A stretch of 64,000 bases of DNA from Archivesica marissinica (lineage: Eukaryota; Mollusca; Bivalvia; Venerida; Vesicomyidae). This document shows, piece after piece, positions 43,101 to 55,100 of the stretch. A model generated the notes under the pieces. That model searched no databases. It was not told the origin of the DNA and was given only the letters and a program-made list of their open reading frames with translations. Location: contig CM026400.1 of NCBI GenBank assembly GCA_014843695.1, positions 42,143,983 to 42,207,982 of the forward strand, written 5' to 3'. The stretch's first letter is position 1, and every line of letters starts with the position of its first letter. Made by a program: the position numbers and the translations under genes.

Positions 43101-46100
43101 CTGTAACGACTAGACAACGGAGGCGGACTGAGAAGTGAGAGGGCAACTGAGAAGTGAGAGGACAGACGGAGAAGTGAGAGGACGGACTGAGAAGTGAGAG
43201 GACAGACGGAGAAGTGAGAGGACAGACTGAGAAGTGAGAGGACGGACTGAGAAGTGAGAGGACAGACTGAGAAGTGAGAGGACATACTGAGAAGTGAGAG
43301 GACAGACTGAGAAGTGAGAGGACAGACTGAGAAGTGAGAGGACAGACTGAGAAGTGAGAGGACGGACTGAGAAGTGAGAGGACAGACGGAGAAGTGAGAG
43401 GACAGACTGAGAAGTGAGAGGACAGACTGAGAAGTGAGAGGACAGACTGAGAAGTGAGAGGACAGACTGAGAAGTGAGAGGACGGACTGAGAAGTGAGAG
43501 GACAGACGGAGAAGTGAGAGGACAGACTGAGAAGTGAGAGGACAGACTGAGAAGTGAGAGGACGGACTGAGAAGTGAGAGGACAGACTGAGAAGTGAGAG
43601 GACAGACTGAAAAGTGAGAGGACGGACTGAGAAGTGAGAGGACGACTGAGAAGAGAGGACGGACTGAGAAGTGAGAGGGCGGACTGAGAAGTGAGAGGGC
43701 GGACTGAGAAGTGAGAGGGCTAACAACCATATGTATATGTTTGTTTGCATAGAGCAATGTACAACATCTGACCTGTTGGTGTTTAATCCCGCTCTCCAAT
43801 AGATCCTGGGCTTCTTGCCTCTGCTCAGTCACTTCATTGAGTAGGTCCTCGTTCTTAGAGATCAGTTTTATCGCATCTCGTTTGATCTCGGCAGCCTGCA
43901 ATAAAACAAACATGCAAATATAGCAGTTTACTATACCTCACTGCAGCTCGCAATAAACAAACATGCAAATATAGCAGTTTACTATACCTCACTGCAGCTC
44001 GCAATAAACAAACATGCAAATATAGCAGTTTACTATACCTCACTGCAGCTCGCAATAAACAAACATGCAAATATAGCAGTTTACTATACCTCACTGCAGC
44101 TCGCAATAAACAAACATGCAAATATAGCAGTTTACTATACCTCACTGCAGCTCGCAATAAACAAACATGCAAATATAGCAGTTTACTATACCTCACTGCA
44201 GCTCGCAACAAACAAACATGCAAATATAGCAGTTTACTATACCTCACTGCAGCTCGCAATAAACAAACATGCAAATATAGCAGTTTACTATACCTCACTG
44301 CAGCTCGCAACAAACAAAACACATACTGCCATCAGCAAATACATAATGACAGATACTGTAATAACTACTATATTAATAATGACAACTATATTAATAATGA
44401 CAGATATTATAATAACTACTATATTAATAATGACAGATATTATAATAACTATAATAACATGAACCTGCTGCGCTGATTGGATAGGCAATTAACAACATGA
44501 ACCTGCTGCGCTGATTGGATAGGCAATTAACAGCATGTTACATACCTCTGCCTTGATTCTGTTGGAGTCTTCAATGAGTTGTTCCACATTAATACTGGGT
44601 ATCTGCATCGAGGTTGCCTTCGAGTACAGGTCCAGAGCCGCGTTATATGCCTCCATAGACATAGTCAGTGCCTTCTCAGCAAAGAACTTCGTCTGGTCGT
44701 ATTTACGCTGGGCATCGCTCGTTCTGTAATAAACCCGCTTGTTTTATGCATTCCAATGAAATATTATAAATTTATCGGTGAAATAAAATGTGTTATTTCA
44801 CAGTTTGAAAGAAGTGGGAGAATCCCTTTTATTTCTTACTGTTTTACGCTTGTGGTTTCCAGCCACTGTAGTTTAATAATAATAAAGACTTTATTAGCGC
44901 AGTGGTTAGTGCGCTCGCTTCTCACGAATGCAACACGGGTTCGATCCTCGGACCTGGAAGTATGTGAGATGCTACGGTGGTCGCCAGATCGGACAGATGG
45001 GTTTTTCTCCGGGTACTCCGGTTTCATCCCACACAAATTACTACATTTACGCTTTCATCCGCACCAAGGAGAGTGATTAATATAAGTTGTTAGAACTAGC
45101 TTCGCAATCGAGAGAACTTGTTTAAAAGTTAATCTACAATGCGGCCCTCAACAGTCTGATATATTGTCAATGTTAACGTAATCAGATGCAGGCCATCAGT
45201 AAAGTCATTTACGACGTTGTCTAAACGCGAACTTCTAGAGTCATTTAACGTATTGTTGCATCGTTTTCTATCACTAAAACACTCGACCTAAAATAAAAAG
45301 AAAATTTGTTTGCTTAAGTGACTGATTTATATTTCACTCATGAACAAGGAAAGCTATCATTCTCACTCATGGCCGCTCCACGTGATAATATTGCTTTCGA
45401 TGTTTATTCGATCAAATATAATTCGATCATACACTTAAACAAACAAATATCCGCTTCCATATATTCCCGGCCATAAGTCGAGAGTCAATGTTGGCTTGAA
45501 AATGCTGACTTTAAGCTGGATCCTTCCATAAGTCGAGAGTCAATGTTGGCTTGAAAATGCTGATTTTAAGCTGGATCCTTCCATAAGTCGAGAGTCAATG
45601 TTGGCTTGAAAATGCTGACTTCAAGCTGGATCCTTCCATAAGTCGAGAGTCAATGTTGGCTTGAAAATGCTGACTTTAAGCTGGATCCTTCCATAAGGTT
45701 GGCTTGAAAATGCTGACTTTAAGCTGGATCCTTCCATAAGTCGAGAGTCAATGTTGGCTTGAAAATGCTGACTTTAAGCTGGATCCTTCCATAAGTCGAG
45801 AGTCAATGTTGGCTTGAAAATGCTGATTTTAAGCTGGATCCTTCCATAAGGTTGGCGTTGAAAATGCTGACTTTAAGCTGGATCCTTCCATAAGTCGAGA
45901 GTCAATGTTGGCTTGAAAATGCTGACTTTAAGCTGGATCCTTCCATAAGTCGAGAGTCAATGTTGGCTTGAAAATGCTGATTTTAAGCTGGATCCTTCCA
46001 TAAGTCGAGAGTCAATGTTGGCTTGAAAATGCTGACTTTAAGCTGGATCCTTCCATAAGTCGAGAGTCAATGTTGGCTTGAAAATGCTGACTTTAAGCTG

Positions 46101-49100
46101 GATCCTTCCATAAGTCGAGAGTCAATGTTGGCTTGAAAATGCTGACTTTAAGCTGGATCCTTCCATAAGTCGAGAGTCAATGTTGGCTTGAAAATGCTGA
46201 CTTTAAGCTGGATCCTTCCATAAGTCGAGAGTCAATGTTGGCTTGAAAATGCTGACTTTAAGCTGGATCCTTCCATAAGTCGAGAGTCAATGTTGGCTTG
46301 AAAATGCTGATTTTAAGCTGGATCATTCCATAAGTCGAGAGTCAATGTTGGCTTGAAAATGCTGACTTTAAGCTGGATCATTCCATAAGTCCTTTGTGGA
46401 CTTATAACATTAGTTACGACAATGGATTTACCGCTCAATTATTAAGGAAACTGAGCTTAATCACAAATCATAAAAAATACACTGATTATGAAGATTATTT
46501 ATCAGTTTTTCTATGGTTTATAAATGTAAAAAAATTGTTATATTAAATCAAATAAAACAAACAAACAGACATAAATAAAGCTTTAAAAAAAAAAAAAAAA
46601 GTCGGCCTAGTACTTTCATTACATTTCTGGATGTGACAAAGGTCGACTTAAAACCGGGAATATACGGTATTTGTTATTGAACTGATATTACAACTGTCTG
46701 GTTAGCACACTTGCTTCTCACAAACATAACACAAACTCCATCCATGGCATGTGAATGTATGAGAGACGAGGTCATACGTCTAGCGGGTTTATTTCAGGGA
46801 ATTCCGGCGCCTTCAACGCAAGCGACCACAAACATGTATACACTTTCATTCATGCCAGCGACAGTAGTTGGTTAGCTGCATCGTAATTTTTGTAGAAGAA
46901 TAAAGTTTCAATCTTTAACCCTTTCAACACCACAGACCTCTATATAGGCTTACAAAAAGTGTAGATCCAGATGAGCCGGCTCGTGACGAGCCGTCTCATC
47001 AGGAACTGCACTTTTTGCAAGTAGTATTACTAATTTTAGACAAAATTACCCATCTTGATAAATGAACTGGTCCGAATGTAATTTTCTTATTCATTTATTG
47101 GTCTAAGAATATCACGGACCAGTCCATGTCAGTTACTTGGTGTTGAAAGAATTAATAAGTTAAGTAGAACACTAACAAGGTATTATGGAGACTTTCTAAC
47201 TATTTCAATTGCATTGTTCAAAAACAAGCATACTACTTTCACGCTAAAATGGAGACCGTTTCTGAATCACATTAATTATCTAATCTTTAAATGTTATAGT
47301 AGATACTCAACCATCCACACGATTTCTCCTCTCCTATATTTCTCTCTCTCTTTCAAAAAATGTAATTTTCTCTCCATCATATGTATTGTATACATTGTAT
47401 TGATGTTTAATGTATCTGCGATTTAGCATGGAAATACTATATAAAAACATTAATTTATGTTAGTACATTGTATTGTTAACATATATTGATTTTGTATTTA
47501 TGTATGTTGATAGAGAAATAAAAAAACTGGAAAAATAAAAAATAAAAAAAATATTTCAATCGTCGAGAAATGCCTCATATAATGCCTGCCATACAATAGT
47601 TGTAGTTGTAGTTCATACCTGATTTTGAGGTCCTGTATGTCTTGTAGTATATTTCTGGGCATCTGCATCGTCTCTATGGCAAGTCTAAGGCCCTCATTGG
47701 ACGTCTCCAATGCTTTCTTAGACATCATCTCAATCCTCTGGGCCTCGTCTAATTGTCTGAATATACACAATTATTTCTAAATTATATCGTATATCACAGA
47801 CGGATATGTAGTCCAGCGGTTAACACGATGGATTGGGAATCCAGGGATCGCAGGTTCGATCCCCCCGTCTGACCCTAATAAAATTAACAGTCTTTCAGAT
47901 GGGACTTTAAACCGAGGTCTTGTGTCGGATCTTTACACTGTGCACGTAAAAGAACCAGAGGAGACTCTGGAATGGGTCTCTGTCTGTATCATTGCACTAT
48001 CCTCCAAGAATCTAAAATGACTAATCCCTGCAGGAGGCGTCGCTCATATGGGCAACCGGTAGCGACGAGAAGAATTATATAAGTTTTCTTTCGTTCTAAA
48101 TCCCTTTCAGTCTACTGCTGTTAAATTATATGTAAAATAATGTTCATATTAACAAAACCAGTACTCCAACAGTAGAATTTAAGCATAAGATATCTGCATG
48201 TTAATGTATCTGTTAAAACAAGAATAAAATATAATATAGTTCACATGATGTAATTTGCATAACAAATGAAAGATCCAAGAAAATATGGGCATTACCCTGT
48301 TTCAAAATTTCACTATTTCCTGATTGTATGCATATATCATGTTTATATTTAGTTAGCCCAGGTGAAATATGAACTGCATGGTCAGGTAGAAGATAAACAC
48401 AACATAAGACTAGCATAACATTTCATCACATGCGACAGGTATACAATTTCCCTACATCACAAACTTATGATCAAGTACATAAAATGACATCACATGCGAC
48501 AGGTATACAATTTCACTACAGTCAAACCTGTGTTAGTGGTCACCTCCATTAAGCAGCCAACCTGTATTAAGCAGCCAGTTTCCAGATTCATAATATGTTG
48601 TTTCATTATATATTTGACCTCTATTAAGCAGCCACCTGTGCTAAGCAGCCACTTTTTGTGAATCCCTTGGCTGGCTGCTTAACCCTTTCAACACCACAGA
48701 CCTCTAAATTGGCTTACAAAAAAGTGTAGATCCAGATGAGCCGGCTCGTGACGAGCCGTCTCATCAGGATCTGCACTTTTTTCAAGTAATATAACTATTT
48801 TTAGGGGAAAAAATTACCCATTTTGCTAAATGAACTGATCCAAATGTAATTTTGTTATTAATTTATTGGTCTAAAAATATCATGGACCAGTCCATGTGAG
48901 TTACTTGGTGTTGAATGGGTTAAGACAGGTTTGACTGTACATCACAAACTTGTGGTCAAGTACATAAAATGTCATCACATGCGACAGGTATACAATTTCC
49001 CTACATCACAAACTTGTGATCAGCTACATGTATCTATGACATATAACAATTAGGATATAATTTTAGTATACAATACAATAAGTTTATTGCATAAAACAGT

Positions 49101-52100
49101 ATACAAGTTTGTAGCAATTAAGTAAAAACAGGCAGTGACATGGAACTTTACAAAAGAGCACAATCACAAGTTCAAATATATGTGTAAAAAATACGTTAGT
49201 TTCTTTGCTTATTTGCAAAATATATAAATTTGGAAAGACCAAAGGTGATGTTTTTTGATTTGCATGACGAAAGATTAATAAATTTCTGTACAGTCGGCCA
49301 AGTATGGTAGTATCTTTTAATGAATTTCAATCTTAGGTTTGAGTAACAATGTACCTCTCAATAGATCAAGATGATTAGATAGATATTTTAATTCTTTCGC
49401 CATTAAATGAAGATAACAACATCTGTACATGAATGGATATAAATTAGGATTAATTATTATTGCTGCATATGATTTAATCTGTGGGAAAAGCAAATGGGTT
49501 GGGCTGCAAGTTATGACAAGATTATTTACAGCCCTTCCCATCACTTCAAACTAAATTAACAATGCTGGATGAACTATTTCTGTTATGTAGGATCTGATGT
49601 AGAAAAATACCAGATGTACACAATTAAGCTTCGTGATAAATATTTGTGAACTATTATAACATAGTCTACATCTGTTATGTCAAAGTCGGTTATGTCGAAT
49701 TCTCCGGTTATCTCGAAGTCGGATCAAAGTCCCGTTTCAGACATATCATTTTACATATAACTGGCTCCGTTTATTTCGAATTTCGCTAAGTCAAACTTCG
49801 GTTATGTCGAAGTATTTTGTTCGGTCCGACGGATTTCGACATAACGGATGTAGACTGTATATATAAATATTATATACAAATATTACACACAAATATTATA
49901 TACAAATATTACACACAAATATTATATACAAATATTACACACAAATATTATATACAAATATTATATACAAATATTACACACAAATATTATATACAAATAT
50001 TACACACAAATATTATATACAAATATTATATACAAATATTAAATATTATATACAAATATTACACACAAAAAAACAAAAATACGACTCTGATGTTCCAAAC
50101 AGACTAAATGTGTTTAGACAGAAAATGATACTCTAGACACACAATCCATTGTTGTGCTCAACTCAGTGACCAAAAATGTGATGATTCACCAATTTATGTG
50201 AAGTAAATGTGAAACACATAAACTTTCCTCTAATGATACATGACTCGAGTGTTTATGTTGACTCCTTGCACGCTAGCGGCAGATAAAACCACTTTTGCAA
50301 ACAGCATAGAGCCAGATCAGACAGCACAGAATGTTCCCTCTGATCAGGCTCTATGCTGTTTGCTATTCAAATAGTGGAGTTAAAACATTTGGCTGAATAG
50401 TAAACAACATTGATGCTGATCAGAAGTGGCGTATCGCGGCTGATCTGGGTCTATGTTGTTTGCAAATGTGATTTTATTTACGCAGCAGGCAAAGGTTTAA
50501 ATCCAAACATCACAAATGAGACAGGCATAGCAAATTATTCCAATTATTCAATATAGTACACTTAGCTCTATATCCATCACTATCATGCAAAAACGAACAA
50601 AAACTATTTCAGAATATCTTAAAAGCAATGTTCTTTTTAGTGTAGCAAGCATACATAAAATATTTGTATTGTAATATGTAACGACTATACATATATGTAC
50701 ATCATTAAGTTGACTGTCTGAATGTATAACGCAACTGGTTATCAAACAATTGGTCTAGGAACATAGTGACTGACATACACATTGTTTGGCTTTGGGCACA
50801 AATATCACAAATCCTAAACAATGTCCACAAACTGCAATCAATCACATGTTGCAATGTCCTTGCCTAAATGATGTATTGTGAAACAAAACTGAGATATATA
50901 CAGTCAAACCTGTCTTAAGCAGCCAACTAAGGGATTCACACCGATTGGCTGCTTAATAAAGGTCAAATGTATAACAAAGTAACATACTGGGAATCTGAAA
51001 ATTGGCTGCTTAATACAGGTTGGCTTCTTAATACAGGTTGGCTTCTTAATACAGGTCACCTGCTTAATACAGGTTGGCTGCTTAATACAGGTTGGCTGCT
51101 TAATACAGGTTGGCTGCTTAATACAGGATGGCTGCTTATTACAGGTTGGCTGCTTATTACAGGTTGACTGCTTATTACAGGTTGGCTGCTAAATACAGGT
51201 TTGCTGCTAAATATAGGTTTGCTGCTAAATACAGGTTTGCTGCTAAATACAGGTTTGCTGCTAAATACAGGTTTGCTGCTTATTACAGGTTGACTGCTTA
51301 TTACAGGTTGACTGCTTATTACAGGTTGACTGCTTATTACAGGTTGACTGCTTATTACAGGTTGACTGCTTATTACAGGTTGACTGCTTATTACAGGTTG
51401 ACTGCTTATTACAGGTTTGCTGCTAAATACAGGTCAGCTGCTTAATACAGGCTGGCTGCTTAATACAGGTGACAACTAACACAGGTTTGACTGTACATAT
51501 AGACAAAACAAATTGTTTAGGGAGAAGTGGGGCCGGGCCGCCCAAGGGCGAAGTCAGGGTCCCTAAGGCGCTTAATAAATTATTGCTAGCAAACAATCAA
51601 GAGCAATGGATTATTGTGACAGTAACAGCAGCTATAAGAATATACACGTATTGGATACCTACCTAACATACTACGTTTTCCACTCTTTGTTAATTTGTCA
51701 GTATTCAATCTACGCTGTAGGCCTGGTTGCAGCACATTCCACACAATGGTATAGGAAGTGTTTTCAAACTTCACGATGTCACACCGATACTTACCTCATT
51801 GATAACGCCTTCGCCTCTGTCGCTATTTCCGTCATCTGTGCGGACTGCTGTCCAAAGTTCTTCAGAGCATCTTTGGCACGTTGTAATGCCTGCTGCCCTT
51901 CCGTGTCAATGTAATTTTCTGCAGCCTTCAGGGCTGTCTCTGCCCTGTAAATGCACAGATTGTTTGTACATACTTTTAACAGTAATTCCAATGTTTTTCT
52001 CCAAATTTTTAAGCCAGCATTGAACATATGTGATTTATTTATTGGCAAATATTCAATTGGCTGTCCGATTAGCGCAGTGGTTAACGCGCTCGCTTCTCAC

Positions 52101-55100
52101 CAATGCAACCCGGGTTCGATCCTCAGACCGGGAAGTATGTGAGATGGTACGATGGTCGCCAGATTGGACAGGTGAGTTTTCTCCAGTTTCCTCCCACACG
52201 AATGACCGCATTTACCCTTTCATCCGCGCCAACGAGAGTGATTAATATACTTCGCAATCAAATAAAGTTTAAACTAAGTATTCAATTATTGACAGAATAA
52301 CGAGACAAAGAAAGCTAGTTTTGGGGTTTAAAGTCGCAACGAAAACTTAGATCACATACGTTCAGTATTTAGGTAGAATCACCGACATTCCGCAAGCTTT
52401 TTCACATGAAAGAATTCAACACAACCAGTGGGATTCGAACATACATCGGCGAGAGACAAATAATTTCAAGTCAACGACCGTAACCTCTCGGAGACCTCCG
52501 ATAATTTGGTGTATAATAAACAAATGTATATTAACTATTAGTAACATACTGACCTGGTAATTGCCTCCTCAGCCTTCATTATATCATCTGTGCTGCTCTC
52601 CATCGTGGTGCCAGCAGTTAGAATGTTTCTCGTGATCTGTCCACAACGTGATAATACTTCCAGGACGTGTTGTCGTAACATCTGTAGTTGCTGGCCCATT
52701 GTACCATTATCACCTAAAATATACATACCACTACATACCACATCTACATAACTGCACGAGGTTGGGAGAAATACCCGAGCATGGGAGAAATACCCGATGG
52801 ATGTGAGAAATACCCGATGGATGCGAGATTTACACGGGGATAGAAGAAATACCTGAGGATGGGAGAAATACCCGAGGATGGGAGAAATACCTGAGGATGG
52901 GAGATATTCATGAGGATGGGAGATATTCCAGAGGATGGGAGAAATCCAGAGGATAGGAGAAATCCAGAGGATAGGAGAAATACACGAGGATATGAGAAAT
53001 ACATGAGGATAGGAGAAATACCCAAGGATGGGAGATATACACGAGGATATGAGAAATACCAAAGGATGGGAGATATACACGAGGATAGGAGAAATACCCA
53101 AGGATGGGAGATATACATGAGGATAGGAGAAATACCCAAGGATGGGAGATATACACGAGGATAGGAGAAATACATGAGGATGGGAGAAATACACGAGGAT
53201 ATGAGAAATACACGAGGATATGAGAAATACACGAGGATAGAAGAAATACATGAGGATAGGAGAAATACACAAGGATAGAAGAAATACACGAGGATATGAG
53301 AAATACCCAAGGATGGGAGATATACACGAGGATAGGAGAAATACATGAGGATGGGAGAAATACACGAGGATATGAGAAATACACGAGGATATGAGAAATA
53401 CACGAGGATAGAAGAAATACATGAGGATAGGAGAAATACACGAGGATAGAAGAAATACACGAGGATAGAAGAAATACACGATAGAAGAAATACACGATAG
53501 GAGAAATACACGAGGATAGGAGAAATACACGAGGATAGAAGAAATACACAAGGATAGGAGAAATACCCGAGGATAGAAGAAATACCCGAGGATAGAAGAA
53601 ATACCCGAGGATAGAAGAAATACACGAGGATAGAAGAAATACACGAGGATAGAAGAAATACACGAGGATGGGAGAAATACACGAGGATAGCAGAAATACC
53701 CGAGGATAGAAGAAATACACGAGGATAGCAGAAATACACGAGGATAGAAAAAATACATGAGGATGGGAGAAATACCCGAGGATGGGAGAAATACCCAAGG
53801 ATAGGAGAAATACCCGAGGATAGGTGAAATACATGAGGATAGAAGAAATCCAGATGATAGGAGAAATCCAGATGATAGGAGAAATCCAGAGGATAGGAGA
53901 AATCCAGATGATAGGAGAAATCCAGATAGGAGAAATCCAGAGGATAGAAGAAATCCTGATGATAGGAGAAATACACGTTTACTTTATAATCATATTTAAC
54001 TGCTCGATTCATTTTACATATTTTTATTTATTTTTAACTATGGTAACTTACTTGTTGCATCGTTCAGAACATTAACAGAGTCATTGACTATGATAACATA
54101 CTTATCGCCCCTCGTGCATTGTTCATGAGAACATTAACCGAGTCATTGACTATGATAACTTACTTGTCGCACCTCGTGCATCGTTCAGAATAACATTAAC
54201 CGAGTCATTGACTATGATAACTTACTTGTCGCACCTCGTGCGTCATTCAGGAGAACATTAACCGAGTCATTGACTATGGTAACTTATTTGTCACCCCTCG
54301 TACATCGTTCAGAATAACATTAACCGAGTCTTTGACTATGGTAACTTACTTGTCGCCCCTCGTGCGTCATTCAGGAGAACATTAACCGAGTCATTGACTA
54401 TGGTAACTTATTTGTCACCCCTCGTACATCGTTCAGAATAACATTAACCGAGTCATTGACTATGGTAACTTACTTGTCGCCCCTCGTGCGTCGTTCATGA
54501 GAACATTAACCGAGTCATTGACTATGGTAACTTACTTGTCGCCCTTCGTGCGTCGTTCATGAGAACATTAACCGAGTCTTTGACTATGGTAACTTACTTG
54601 TCGCCCCTCGTGCGTCGTTCATGAGAACATTAACTGAGTCTTTGACTATGGTAACTTACTTGTCGCCCCTCGTGCGTCGTTCATGAGAACATTAACTGAG
54701 TCTTTGACTATGGTAACTTACTTGTCGCCCCTCGTGCGTCGTTCATGAGAACATTAACTGAGTCTTTGACTATGGTAACTTACTTGTCGCCCCTCGTGCG
54801 TCGTTCAGGAGAACATTAACCGAGTCATTGACTATGGTAACTTACTTGTCGCCCCTCGTGCGTCATTCAGGAGAACATTAACCGAGTCATTGACGAGGGT
54901 GAGTTGTGTAAGGAAATGCGTGTCGTTGAATGCTGTTGGATCATTGCCGATGTTCAGTATAAGGGTGTTGAGTTCTCGGAGCTTGCCACGGTGAATGTTT
55001 ACTCTCTCCTGCACGAGGCTGTAGCATGGTGGACAATCTGTGAGAGAAATACACACAATAATTAAAATGTTCAAGAACCCTTAATCAAGAACGTATAGGT

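Larger units (their letters stand above)
48424..49030. repeat. ~64-bp tandem repeat, three copies, middle one interrupted
   Basis: The unit contains CATCACATGCGACAGGTATA, CAATTTCCCTACATCACAAA and CTTGTGATCAAGTACATAAA. The second copy is split after TTTCACTA by a MITE (48519-48937) and resumes at TACATCACAAAC. Confidence 0.85.

Noticed and set aside
43855..44322. 155-codon frame of [17 protein letters not shown] repeats running into exon 43773-43895
   Set aside because: It reads the exon in a frame different from the laminin frame; it is the 51-bp array.
47797..47871. Functional tRNA gene
   Set aside because: Good terminal stem, but weak D and T arms, an unusual GGG anticodon and an attached SINE body point to a SINE head.
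54034..54845. Tandemly duplicated coding exons
   Set aside because: Units contain only the last 49 bases of the exon, lack an acceptor, and the period of 62 breaks frame; they duplicate the donor, not the exon.
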